Origin: Maribacter sp. ACAM166
GTDB lineage: Bacteria > Bacteroidota > Bacteroidia > Flavobacteriales > Flavobacteriaceae
NCBI RefSeq assembly: GCF_005771495.1
Contig: NZ_VAUW01000013.1
Location: 48,759 to 112,758 of the forward strand
Length of the DNA: 64,000 nucleotides
Direction: 5' to 3'
Shown one piece after another: positions 35,936 through 44,135 of this stretch; positions within the stretch are counted from its first letter, which is position 1, and the number at the start of each line of letters is the position of its first letter. The position numbers and the translations under genes were made by a program. The notes under the pieces are model-generated. The model saw nothing but the letters and a program-made list of their open reading frames with translations, was not told the origin of the DNA and searched no databases.

Positions 35936-36808
35936 ATGAAAAAAATAATAATTAGTATTATCAGCTTTTTATTTATGGCAAATACTGCATTTTCGCAAGA
36001 TCAAAAGATAAATGTAATTGTCTTTGGAGCGCATCCTGATGATTGCGACCAAGATACAGGAGGTACTGCGATACTTTTTGCGCAGCTAGGACACAGAGTG
36101 AAGTTTGTTTCGCTTACCAATGGAGATGCTGGCCATTACGCCATGGGAGGCGGCGAACTTGCCAAGATTAGAATTGCCGAAGCTATGGAGGCAGGAAAAA
36201 GGTTTGGTGTCGAATATGAGGTTTTAGACAATCATGATGGCGAACTTATGCCCACCTTGGCCAATCGATTAAAAGTGATACGAGAAATTCGAAAATGGAA
36301 CGCTGACATCGTAATTGCCCCCAGACCCAATGATTATCACCCTGATCATAGATATACTGGTATTCTGGTTCAAGATGCCGCCTATATGGTGATTGTTCCG
36401 AATGTTGCTCCCGAGGTACCACCTCTAAAAAAGAATCCTGTTTTTCTTTACTCGGAAGACAGATTCCAAAAACCGAACCCTTTTGAACCAGACATTGCCG
36501 TAATCATCGATCCGGTTTTTGACAAGAAAATTTACGCCATGGCAGCTCATGAATCGCAGTTTTTTGATTGGCTTCCATGGACTTCGGGTAATCTGGATAA
36601 GGTGCCGAAAGATGAGAAAAGCAGACTAGATTTTTTGGCCAAATGGCGCGCATTTACCCCAAATGAAACCACTTTAAAAACTTTAAAAAAATGGTATGGA
36701 GACAAAGCAATTGGTGTCAAACATGCTGAAGGGTTTGAAATATGCGAATACGGAAAACAGCCATCTGATGAAGAATTAAAAAAGCTTTTTCCGATGCTTA
36801 GAAAATAA
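35936..36808 (+). CDS. PIG-L/LmbE family N-deacetylase, exported
   Basis: 290 residues. Signal peptide 1-21 (ends A-F-S-Q). Zinc motif G-A-H-P-D-D (His33, Asp35, Asp36) and a second ligand block N-D-Y-H-P-D-H. It lacks the PA-IL lectin tail of the paralogue at 3316 and ends on the shared K-L-F-P-M-L-R. It probably removes acetyl from N-acetylated sugar units brought in or trimmed at the cell surface. It is 222 bp downstream of DUF5009 and convergent with the sulfatase. Confidence 0.9.
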   Translation: MKKIIISIISFLFMANTAFSQDQKINVIVFGAHPDDCDQDTGGTAILFAQLGHRVKFVSLTNGDAGHYAMGGGELAKIRIAEAMEAGKRFGVEYEVLDNHDGELMPTLANRLKVIREIRKWNADIVIAPRPNDYHPDHRYTGILVQDAAYMVIVPNVAPEVPPLKKNPVFLYSEDRFQKPNPFEPDIAVIIDPVFDKKIYAMAAHESQFFDWLPWTSGNLDKVPKDEKSRLDFLAKWRAFTPNETTLKTLKKWYGDKAIGVKHAEGFEICEYGKQPSDEELKKLFPMLRK

Positions 36809-36905
36809 TTAATTAGAACTGAGCGACTTCTAAAGTTTAAATAAAAAATCGATTTCACCTAAGTCTGCTATTTCGAAATGTATTTTGAACCCTGTGGATA
36901 CAGAT

Positions 36906-38441
36906 TTATTTATTTCGAATGCTATTCAATTCTGCCAATAGCTCTTTTACCAGTTCTGGTTTTTCATTATATAAATTAGTGGTTTCCGATGGGTCGTCTT
37001 CCAAATTATAGAGCTGCCCTTCCGGCTCTCCTTCTTGTGGTTCCACTTCCACGGGACTAGAAAAACCGCCCGAACCTCTTTTTTCGATGAGTTTCCAATC
37101 TCCTTTTCTTAATGCAAAAAAACCTTTTGAAGAGTGATGTACTATAGGCATAGCTTCCGTTACCAAATCTTCATTTTCTAAAAGTACAGTGAGAATGCTC
37201 TGGCTATCTTCTGCCGTGTCATCATTCAATGTAACCCCCATCACATCAGCACAGGTCGCCATTAAATTGGTAAGTGTTGTTCTGAAATTACTCTTACTTC
37301 CTGTTTTCACCTTTCCCGGCCATTTAACTATAAACGGAATCCGGTGTCCTCCCTCATGGATATCCGCTTTCATACCTTTGTACTTATCAGCAGCCTTATG
37401 ATCAAACCGCTCTATAAAATCAGGCTTCCAGAAGGGGCCATTATCACTAGCAAATATCACAATGGTATTTTCTGAAATACCACTTGCATCCAAACTCTTA
37501 AGAAAATCCCCTACTTGGGCATCTACCATTTGCACAAAATCACCGTATTGACCGGCTCCAGAACTTCCATCGTAATTTTCTTTCGGCACCCATGGGGAGT
37601 GCGGCGCTGCCAAAGGTAAATATAGAAAAAAGGGCTTTTCATTCTTCGAATGGGATTGGACAAATTTTTTGGCCTTATCAATAAACTTTGGTAAAACCTC
37701 ATAGAAATCAAAGCCTTTTGCAATACGTCCTGGGCGCCAAAATGCACCTGTAGCATACGACCCTGTAGCAAGGTCATTGCCCGGTGTATGTTCATTTGGC
37801 AACGCCGTTAAAACATCATTTTCTAAGTAGCAATAGGGTTCCATATCCAAGGAGGCTGGCAAAATATAACTATAATCGAATCCATGATTTAGAGGCCCGT
37901 CAGTAGGCTTTTTAGTGAAATCCACCCAGTCCCCATTCATTTGAGTGACCATACCATATTCATTGACCGATGTAGTCTTATGGTTTATTGAATCTTTGAA
38001 TTCATCCTTTAGTACCCAGTCCAATCCAAGATGCCACTTGCCAACAACTCCTGTGGTATAGCCATTCGCTTGCAAAAGTGAAGCAACTGTTGTTCGCTCC
38101 CTTTCTAATAACGCCTTCCCATATCCCCTCAGCACACCTTGCGGCAATCTGCTCCTCCAGCAATATCTTCCAGTAAGGATACCATATCGAGTGGGTGTAC
38201 AAACTGAAGAGGGAGAATGCGCATCAGTAAATTGCATTCCTTCGGAAGCGAGCTGGTCGATATGAGGTGTTTTTATTTTAGAGGCCGAATTGTAAATTGA
38301 CACATCTCCATAACCCAAATCATCTGCCAAAATATAGATAATATTGGGATTCTTTATTAGCTCTTTGTCCTTACATGATTCACCCAATACTCCTATGAGT
38401 ACCATTAAAGTAATCATTCCAAATATTTTTTCTTTCTTCAT
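36906..38441 (-). CDS. Formylglycine-dependent sulfatase (family S1), exported
   Basis: 511 residues from the ATG at 38441; an upstream in-frame start at 38489 would put 16 residues before a good signal peptide, so I prefer the internal one. A Cys at residue 23 (G-E-S-C-K) may be a lipidation site, though the lipobox is weak. The sulfatase signature S-V-C-T-P-T-R has Cys81, the residue converted to formylglycine. Metal ligands A-D-D-L-G-Y-G and F-A-S-D-N-G-P are present. It should remove sulfate esters from the glycan handled by the E1 locus. No sulfatase-maturing enzyme gene is in the window. Confidence 0.92.
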   Translation of the reverse strand: MKKEKIFGMITLMVLIGVLGESCKDKELIKNPNIIYILADDLGYGDVSIYNSASKIKTPHIDQLASEGMQFTDAHSPSSVCTPTRYGILTGRYCWRSRLPQGVLRGYGKALLERERTTVASLLQANGYTTGVVGKWHLGLDWVLKDEFKDSINHKTTSVNEYGMVTQMNGDWVDFTKKPTDGPLNHGFDYSYILPASLDMEPYCYLENDVLTALPNEHTPGNDLATGSYATGAFWRPGRIAKGFDFYEVLPKFIDKAKKFVQSHSKNEKPFFLYLPLAAPHSPWVPKENYDGSSGAGQYGDFVQMVDAQVGDFLKSLDASGISENTIVIFASDNGPFWKPDFIERFDHKAADKYKGMKADIHEGGHRIPFIVKWPGKVKTGSKSNFRTTLTNLMATCADVMGVTLNDDTAEDSQSILTVLLENEDLVTEAMPIVHHSSKGFFALRKGDWKLIEKRGSGGFSSPVEVEPQEGEPEGQLYNLEDDPSETTNLYNEKPELVKELLAELNSIRNK

Positions 38442-38615
38442 TGAGGTGTAATCGTAACGTGTTAATTTTAAAACCTTTATAAGCAACATATTTTCTTTCT
38501 TTGAAATTAACTTAAAAAAATATACTTGACTTATATTTTGTAATTATATTTTATATTGATGATAACAATGAGGTTTTTTCATTCTATATTTTTACGATTC
38601 AATTTTAATAACGTA

Positions 38616-38918
38616 ATGCAGATGGAAATTTTAGACTGGATACAGAATTGGTTTAAGGATAATTGTGACGGGGATTGGGAACATGGTGATTGCATCTAAA
38701 TAAGCACTTTAGACAATCCAGGGTGGGAAATAAAAATCGACATTTCGAATACTTCAATAGCTAATATCAATATAAATTGGATACTTAACGAAAATGGAAA
38801 ACAAGATTGGTATCGCGTGAAAATTGAGAACCAAAAATTTAATGCTGCAGGAGACACTGGAAAATTGAAATTTATATTAGGCTTATTCAAAGAGATGATT
38901 GAGAAAATCGAAAATTAA
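38616..38918 (+). pseudogene. Imm53-family immunity protein gene, broken by one TAA
   Basis: From ATG 38616 (or 38622) one frame runs to the TAA at 38916 with a single internal TAA at 38697-38699. Before it the frame reads L-D-W-I-Q-N-W-F and N-C-D-G-D-W-E-H-G; after it S-T-L-D-N-P-G-W-E-I-K-I-D-I. This is the Imm53 pattern (W-x-Q-N-W, CDGDWEH, TLDNPGW). Family members usually have G-I-K-I or similar where I-stop-I stands, so an AAA to TAA change is the simplest cause. No toxin with a matching delivery domain lies nearby, so it is an orphan. Confidence 0.7.
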
Positions 38919-38966
38919 TACAATTGCGAACAAAGAACTGACCTAAAACCAAAATTCAAATAAACG

Positions 38967-39328
38967 ATGAACGAACCACAGATGAAAAGGGAAAAATTCT
39001 TAATCAAAATATTGACATGGACACCTTCGTTGGTATTGATCTTTTCTATATTCCAAACGCATTGAATAAATTGCTTGACCCAAGTTAAACTGGTAAGATT
39101 GTTGAAAGTAGTGCTGTGATGATTACAGCTAGTGTTTTTATATTGGTTGGAACCGCTCTATTCCTATATAATAGAACAATGCTGATTGTAACATCAATGT
39201 TAGTCCTCTATATGATTTCTATTGTATTGGTTGACATCTATAGAGGGAAACCCTCTGTAGATCTAATACTAATTCTTATTGCAACTGTATTCGCGGCTTA
39301 CATGAGAAAAGGCCCATGCTGCCTTTAG
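38967..39328 (+). pseudogene. Small multi-span membrane protein, broken
   Basis: The last 70 codons (39116-39328) form two or three hydrophobic helices (S-V-F-I-L-V-G-T-A-L-F-L-Y-N-R, then V-L-Y-M-I-S-I-V-L-V-D-I-Y). The same frame is open upstream through G-I-D-L-F-Y-I-P-N-A-L-N-K-L-L-D-P-S, then one TAA (where DPS-Q would be expected, CAA to TAA), then T-G-K-I-V. The N-terminus (M-N-E-P-Q-M-K-R-E-K-F-L-I-K-I-L-T-W) is in another frame. The K-L-L-D-P phrase recalls DoxX-like proteins, but I do not claim that family. Confidence 0.5.
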
Positions 39329-39417
39329 AGGAAGGTAAGCTTAACTGATTACATTTTTTGTAAAATTCCAGTATTTTTAGTATTTTAGTCTAATATTTTA
39401 TTATAAAAAATCAAGTT

Positions 39418-39729
39418 ATGCTAGACATTGTTTACAATTACCAAAATCTACTTGATAATATAGACACTTATATAGAAGCCAGTAAGTTCAAAAAAGAATA
39501 TCTCATAGAGCAGCTTGGGGTCTCGAGAGCTACTTTTTACAATAAAGTCAAGAAGAAGAATTTTACCATTGATGAAATGGTCGTATTGAGCACGATCCTT
39601 TTTCCAGAAGAAGCTAAGGTCTTTGAAATTAAGGAAGCACTAAGAGAAAGTCGAGAGGATAGTAGGTTTGGAAGAACTAAGAGCCATAAAGATGTTATGG
39701 GCGATGTTCGTAAAAAACTGCGTGCATGA
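39418..39729 (+). CDS. Helix-turn-helix antitoxin-like protein
   Basis: 103 residues. A central helix-turn-helix is visible (Y-L-I-E-Q-L-G-V-S-R-A-T-F-Y-N-K-V-K), followed by F-T-I-D-E-M-V-V-L. The charged C-terminus (R-E-S-R-E-D-S-R-F-G-R-T) would bind the toxin. It overlaps the ParE-type toxin gene by 4 bp (ATGA), the usual coupling, and probably represses the operon. The gene is intact. Confidence 0.75.
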   Translation: MLDIVYNYQNLLDNIDTYIEASKFKKEYLIEQLGVSRATFYNKVKKKNFTIDEMVVLSTILFPEEAKVFEIKEALRESREDSRFGRTKSHKDVMGDVRKKLRA

Positions 39730-40031
39730 AAATAATATGGACTAGAAAGGCCAATACCTCCTTTAATGGTATAGTTGATTATCTGTTAAAAATCTGGACG
39801 ATGGAGATAGCTATCAATTTTGTTGACATTGTGGATCATACGATTATCTTAATCGCTAAAAACCCAGAAATGTTCAAGGTCTCCGAATATGACAAAATAA
39901 GTAGAGCGGCATTCATTACCAAGCACACGACTATGTTCTATAGAATATTGGACGATACTATTGAGATTGAATTCTTCTGGGGGAATTTCGATAATCCAGA
40001 GAAAATAAACGAATTGCTAAAGTTTAAATAA
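39726..40031 (+). CDS. RelE/ParE-family toxin
   Basis: 101 residues. The start M-K-I-I-W-T-R-K-A-N-T-S-F, the helix pair, and the sheet M-F-K-V-S-E-Y-D-K-I-S-R-A-A-F-I-T-K-H with F-Y-R-I and F-F-W-G-N-F-D-N-P form the compact ParE fold. These toxins inhibit gyrase or cut mRNA on the ribosome; which one cannot be told here. It ends 19 bp from the convergent integrase gene, so this module stabilises E1. Confidence 0.85.
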   Translation: MKIIWTRKANTSFNGIVDYLLKIWTMEIAINFVDIVDHTIILIAKNPEMFKVSEYDKISRAAFITKHTTMFYRILDDTIEIEFFWGNFDNPEKINELLKFK

Positions 40032-40049
40032 AGGATGGTTTTATTTTTT

Positions 40050-41291
40050 CTAAGACCCGTTTATATTTGCTAGTACATTTTCATTTTCAAACCTTAATCT
40101 AAGATTTTTCATATCCTCTGAAAGTTTAGTATCCAAAATTTTGGCGTAGTGTTGCGTAGTTTTCAATGACCTATGGCCTAGCATTTTACTAACCGACTCG
40201 ATTGGAACACCATTGGATAAAGTTACTGTAGTTGCAAAAGTATGTCTAGCCATATGAAAGGTCAATTTCTTAGTTATCCCAGTTAGGTCTGCTATTTCTT
40301 TCAAGTACCCGTTTGTTCTTTGATTACTATAAACTGGAAGTAGCTTAGTATCTGTCCTTGGCAGGTTGGCATATTTACTTATAATTTGTTCTGCAATTGG
40401 TAAAATTGGAATACTACTTAAAGATTTAGTCTTGGTTCTTTTCACTTTTATCCATCGTCTACTATCCATACCAATAACAATATCGTCTTCCTTAAGTTTT
40501 GCAACATCAACATAAGCTAGACCCGTGTAACAACTAAAAATAAAAACATCTCTAACGTGTTCTAATCTGGGGATAGAAAAATCACTTTGTATGAGTCTAA
40601 CAAGCTCATCATTATTTAAAAATTCCTTATCGATAGTTTTTGGACGAAGTTTGAAATTGTAAAATGGATCTTTCTCCAACCATCCGTTCGCATAGGCAAC
40701 CCGAACAATTTTCTTAAAATAAGCGACATATTTCAAAGCTGAATTATGTGAAAGGCTTTGTTCTGCTTTTAAAAAATAAATAAATCCATTGAGATATTTG
40801 ACATCTATCTTCTTTACCGGGTAATCATTTGAACCAAAGTTAGTACTGATATATCTACCAAGGTGCTTCTTAGTTGTCTTATAGCGCTGAAGCGTCCTAA
40901 AAGAAAAATCTTTTCCCACCAACCTTTCCATTCTTAGATTATGTTCTTCGAACAGCTCTAAAATTAGTTTCCGATTAATATTTATCCCTACATATTCATC
41001 TCTTATACTTGCTGCGGATACAACATCCATATCTTCATGTAATAGATTTTGATAAATATCATAAATCTTATTTTTAATAACATCTAGATGACGATTAGTT
41101 TGCCTTGCTTCGGTGGAGTATCCTTTTACCTTGTTGGCTTTTGCATTCCATTTAGATAGAGGCACTTTCCTCATCGTACTAACTTCTGCTCTTTTCCCAT
41201 TAACAGTTATTCTGAGATAAATAGTGCCCGTGGCTGGATCACTAATCCCCTTTTTTCGAATATAAAACAGTACGGACAGCAAATCTTGCAT
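40050..41291 (-). CDS. Tyrosine recombinase/integrase of element E1
   Basis: About 413 residues from ATG 41291; a GTG at 41312 would add seven. Order: Arm-DNA-binding domain (1-90), SAM-like core-binding domain (95-200), catalytic domain (210-400). Catalytic residues seen: H-M-A-R-H-T-F-A, L-G-H-R-S and nucleophile Tyr in T-Q-H-Y-A-K-I. Arg I is absent (C-Y-T-G-L-A-Y-V-D-V), as in the IntDOT group. The start faces the tRNA-Leu gene about 240 bp away, the usual position for an integrase using that tRNA as its site. Confidence 0.92.
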   Translation of the reverse strand: MQDLLSVLFYIRKKGISDPATGTIYLRITVNGKRAEVSTMRKVPLSKWNAKANKVKGYSTEARQTNRHLDVIKNKIYDIYQNLLHEDMDVVSAASIRDEYVGININRKLILELFEEHNLRMERLVGKDFSFRTLQRYKTTKKHLGRYISTNFGSNDYPVKKIDVKYLNGFIYFLKAEQSLSHNSALKYVAYFKKIVRVAYANGWLEKDPFYNFKLRPKTIDKEFLNNDELVRLIQSDFSIPRLEHVRDVFIFSCYTGLAYVDVAKLKEDDIVIGMDSRRWIKVKRTKTKSLSSIPILPIAEQIISKYANLPRTDTKLLPVYSNQRTNGYLKEIADLTGITKKLTFHMARHTFATTVTLSNGVPIESVSKMLGHRSLKTTQHYAKILDTKLSEDMKNLRLRFENENVLANINGS

Positions 41292-41383
41292 GATTTTTTG
41301 AATTTTTGACACTTAAATGTAAGAAATAAATATCAAAACATAACGACATAACATGCTGAAAATAAGATAATTAAAATCAATTC

Positions 41384-41416
41384 GGGCGCACTAAATTATA
41401 TATCGGTAGTGCGCCC
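41384..41416. repeat. GC-rich inverted repeat between the E1 integrase and the att site
   Basis: Perfect 10-bp arms GGGCGCACTA/TAGTGCGCCC around a 13-base AT loop. It stands out in an AT-rich tract upstream of the integrase. It could be an arm or excisionase site, or an integrase operator; the sequence alone does not decide. Confidence 0.6.
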
Positions 41417-41473
41417 TAATTAGACACCTTTTAGATAGGTTTAGATGATGCCAATTGACTTCATTAAAAATGA

Positions 41474-41507
41474 AAAACCCTATAAACGCTGCCATTTATA
41501 GGGTTTT
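41474..41507 (-). terminator. Terminator now serving tRNA-Leu, supplied by E1
   Basis: Perfect 13-bp arms AAAACCCTATAAA/TTTATAGGGTTTT with an 8-base loop; an A-rich run on the plus strand gives a T-tract on the minus strand. It lies 23 bp beyond the tRNA 3' end, inside the E1 boundary. Confidence 0.8.
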
Positions 41508-41530
41508 GATTCAATTTGATAGTTAATTAG

Positions 41531-41610
41531 TACTCGAGGCGGGAATCGAACCCGCACTCCGAAGAACTGGATTTTGAATCCAGCGCGTCTACCAGTTCCG
41601 CCACTCGAGC
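41531..41610 (-). tRNA. tRNA-Leu (anticodon CAA)
   Basis: On the minus strand the acceptor GCTCGAG pairs with CTCGAGT (one G-U). The anticodon stem CTGGA/TCCAG holds the loop TTCAAAA, giving anticodon CAA, and the T arm is GCGGG-TTCGATT-CCCGC. CCA is not encoded. The discriminator base is A, as for leucine, and the variable region is of the longer class II type. Its 3' end supplies the attachment core for E1 and E2, and both insertions left the gene whole. Confidence 0.95.
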
Positions 41611-41724
41611 TTGATCGCCGTCAGGGACAGCATTTCAAAAGATAAGACTGCGAAATTAAAAAATTATTTCCTTTCTATCACCAAAAATATGAACATTTAT
41701 GCATTAGCAATCAAATTTAATTTT

Positions 41725-41732
41725 TAGATTTG
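41725..41732 (+). promoter_or_regulatory. Candidate -7 box of prs
   Basis: TAGATTTG fits the Bacteroidota TAnnTTTG consensus, about 70 bp upstream of the prs ATG. No clear TTG -33 element is seen at the expected spacing, so this is tentative. Confidence 0.35.
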
Positions 41733-41801
41733 CACCTCCTTAAAAAACAGGGACTTCTGTGTGTTAATTAGAACAACTGTTTGGAAAACAACTAGAAAGC
41801 C

Positions 41802-42743
41802 ATGGCATACCAAGTTCCACAACCGAAAATATTTGCATGTACTCAAAGTACGGTTTTAGGACAAAAAATTGCCAAGGCCTACGGTACTAAGCTCGGTAAA
41901 ATATCATTTTCCCGTTATAGTGATGGAGAATTTCAACCCTCTTTTGAAGAATCAATACGAGGAACACGAATCTTTATTATCGGTTCTTCTCATCCAGGTG
42001 CAGAAAATTTAATGGAAATGTTATTGATGATTGATGCTGCAAAAAGAGCATCGGCACGTCACATAACAGCCGTTATGCCATATTTTGGCTGGGCAAGACA
42101 AGATAGAAAAGATAAGCCTAGAGTGCCTATCGCAGCAAAACTTGTTGCTAAAATGCTAGAAACAGCTGGTGCCACTAGAATTATTACAATGGATCTACAT
42201 GCTGATCAAATACAAGGATTTTTTGAAAAACCGGTTGACCATCTTTTTGCCTCTACCCTATTTTTACCTTACTTGAAAAATCTTGGTTTGGACAACCTTA
42301 CCATAGCTTCCCCAGATATGGGTGGTTCTAAAAGAGCCTATGCCTACTCTAAAGCGTTGGATTGTGATGTTGTTGTTTGTTACAAACAAAGAGCTAAAGC
42401 TAATGTTATTTCCCTTATGGAACTTATCGGTGACGTACAAGGCAAAAACGTAGTGCTCGTTGACGACATGGTTGATACTGCTGGAACATTGACAAAAGCT
42501 GCAGATTTAATGATGGAACGTGGTGCTGTTAGCGTAAGAGCAATTACAACGCACGGTTTATTATCTGGCGATGCTTACGATAAAATTGAAAAATCTAAAC
42601 TATCGGAATTAATCATTACCGATTCTATTCCAGTAGAAATAAAAAGTAACAAAGTAAGAGTGCTGAGCTGTGCTGAGCTATTCGCTGATGTAATGGATAA
42701 AGTACATAACAACACCTCTATTTCTTCCAAATTCTTAATGTAG
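41802..42743 (+). CDS. prs: Ribose-phosphate pyrophosphokinase
   Basis: 313 residues, normal for the family. It makes phosphoribosyl pyrophosphate from ribose-5-phosphate and ATP for nucleotide, histidine and NAD synthesis. Visible motifs: F-S-D-G-E-F-type start (R-Y-S-D-G-E-F), the flexible loop Y-F-G-W-A-R-Q-D-R-K-D, divalent-metal histidine in M-D-L-H-A-D-Q-I-Q-G-F-F, and the PRPP loop V-L-V-D-D-M-V-D-T-A-G-T. Cytosolic. It is followed 48 bp later by rplY and probably co-transcribed. Confidence 0.97.
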   Translation: MAYQVPQPKIFACTQSTVLGQKIAKAYGTKLGKISFSRYSDGEFQPSFEESIRGTRIFIIGSSHPGAENLMEMLLMIDAAKRASARHITAVMPYFGWARQDRKDKPRVPIAAKLVAKMLETAGATRIITMDLHADQIQGFFEKPVDHLFASTLFLPYLKNLGLDNLTIASPDMGGSKRAYAYSKALDCDVVVCYKQRAKANVISLMELIGDVQGKNVVLVDDMVDTAGTLTKAADLMMERGAVSVRAITTHGLLSGDAYDKIEKSKLSELIITDSIPVEIKSNKVRVLSCAELFADVMDKVHNNTSISSKFLM

Positions 42744-42791
42744 TTACGGAAGAAAAAACATACCAAAGAATATTAATTTTTAATACATATA

Positions 42792-43418
42792 ATGAAGTCA
42801 ATTACAATTAAAGGATCAGAAAGAGAAAGCGTGGGTAAAAAGGCAACGAAGGCCCTACGTAATGCTGGAAAGGTACCTTGCGTAGTATACGGAGGGGATA
42901 AACCATTACATTTTTCAGCAAACGAACTAGCGTTCAGAGACTTGGTTTACACTCCAAATGCACATACAGTCGCAATTGAATTGGATGGAGGAGCTTCTCT
43001 TAAAGCAGTTATGCAGGATATACAATTTCATCCTGTAACAGACAGCATCATACACATTGATTTTTATCAATTATTTGATGACAAAACGGTTACTATGAAT
43101 ATTCCTGTACGATTACAAGGAAATTCACCAGGAGAACGTAACGGTGGACGCTTATTATTTAGAAAACGTAAACTAGCTATCAAAGCATTACCTGACAAAT
43201 TACCAGATTTCTTTGATGTTGATATTTCCAAATTGAAAATTGGTGCGAATATTACAGTAGCATCATTGCTAAACGATGATTTTACCATCTTACATCCAGA
43301 CACTACAGTTGTAGTACAAGTTTTAACTGCTCGTACGGCAGTTCTTGATGAAGAAGATGAAGAAGGAGAAGAAGGAGAAGAAGGTGCTGAAGAAGCTGAA
43401 GAAGCTTCTCAAGAATAA
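42792..43418 (+). CDS. rplY: 50S ribosomal protein L25/general stress protein Ctc
   Basis: 208 residues, the long CTC form. The N-terminal L25 domain (about 1-90) binds 5S rRNA and has [12 protein letters not shown]. The C-terminal TL5-like beta domain (91-180) is followed by a very acidic tail rich in Glu, common in Flavobacteriia. The order prs-rplY-pth is a conserved block. A hairpin terminator follows at 43443. Confidence 0.95.
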   Translation: MKSITIKGSERESVGKKATKALRNAGKVPCVVYGGDKPLHFSANELAFRDLVYTPNAHTVAIELDGGASLKAVMQDIQFHPVTDSIIHIDFYQLFDDKTVTMNIPVRLQGNSPGERNGGRLLFRKRKLAIKALPDKLPDFFDVDISKLKIGANITVASLLNDDFTILHPDTTVVVQVLTARTAVLDEEDEEGEEGEEGAEEAEEASQE

Positions 43419-43442
43419 ACATCGTATTCTAAGATTTACTTT

Positions 43443-43475
43443 AAAGCATCTCGATACTTGTATCGGGATGCTTTT
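43443..43475 (+). terminator. Terminator after rplY
   Basis: Arms AAAGCATCTCGATA and TATCGGGATGCTTT (one G-U) with a 4-base loop, then T-rich sequence; 24 bp after the rplY stop. Confidence 0.8.
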
Positions 43476-43504
43476 GTATTTTTAAACCCTTAATTAAGTT
43501 TACC

Positions 43505-44134
43505 ATGCTCGGTTTTTTTAAATCACTTTTTATAAAACAGCGTAGTATCCCTGAAGAGAAAGACCCCATGAAAAAATATTTGATTGTCGGCCTTGGCAAT
43601 ATTGGAGACGAATATGCAGAAACGCGCCACAATATCGGCTTTAAGGTGTTAGACGAACTAGCAAAAATAAAAGAATTCACCTTTGAAACCGCTAAACTGG
43701 GAGCTATTGGGTCATTTAGGATTAAGGGCAGAACAGTCGTCTGTCTCAAACCATCTACCTACATGAACCGCAGCGGTAAGGCGTTGAAATATTGGATGGA
43801 TAAAGAAAATATTCCACAAGGGAACATTCTAGTAATTACAGATGATATCAACTTACCCTTTGGCACCATTCGAATAAAGACCAAAGGAAGTGATGGTGGG
43901 CATAATGGACTAAAGGATATTCAGCTATTTCTACAAACCATTACCTATAATAGATATAGATTTGGTGTTGGTGCAGATTTTGGAAAGGGAAGGCAGGTCG
44001 ATTACGTGTTAGGGCAATGGAACGATGATGAAAAGGAAACTATGCCAGAGCGCTTAACCAAATCAGCAGAGGTAATTAGTTCATTTGTTCTAAGTGGTAT
44101 AGCCCGAACTATGAATCAATATAATAATACCTAG
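43505..44134 (+). CDS. pth: Peptidyl-tRNA hydrolase
   Basis: Frees stalled tRNA from peptidyl-tRNA. Motifs: L-I-V-G-L-G-N-I-G, the catalytic His in T-R-H-N-I-G-F, M-N-R-S-G, D-D-I-N-L-P-F-G and G-G-H-N-G-L. At 209 residues it carries a 21-residue N-terminal extension before M-K-K-Y-L-I-V-G. The extension begins with a hydrophobic F-F-K-S-L-F-I-K, and a start at 43568 would give the standard length. I keep the longer form because similar extensions are common in relatives, but the choice is open. Confidence 0.94.
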   Translation: MLGFFKSLFIKQRSIPEEKDPMKKYLIVGLGNIGDEYAETRHNIGFKVLDELAKIKEFTFETAKLGAIGSFRIKGRTVVCLKPSTYMNRSGKALKYWMDKENIPQGNILVITDDINLPFGTIRIKTKGSDGGHNGLKDIQLFLQTITYNRYRFGVGADFGKGRQVDYVLGQWNDDEKETMPERLTKSAEVISSFVLSGIARTMNQYNNT

Positions 44135-44135
44135 A

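Larger units (their letters stand above)
26625..41544. mobile_element. Integrated element E1 carrying a polysaccharide utilisation locus (tRNA-Leu site)
   Basis: About 14.9 kb lie between att copies at 26625 and the tRNA itself. A tyrosine recombinase is at the tRNA-proximal end, and BfmA-like and Rep-like genes at the other. Cargo: SusC, SusD, DUF5009, PIG-L deacetylase, sulfatase, a broken Imm53-type gene, a broken membrane-protein gene and a HTH/ParE module. It lies closest to the tRNA, so it probably integrated after E2. No full relaxase is seen, so it may depend on others or be a degraded mobilisable element. Confidence 0.7.
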
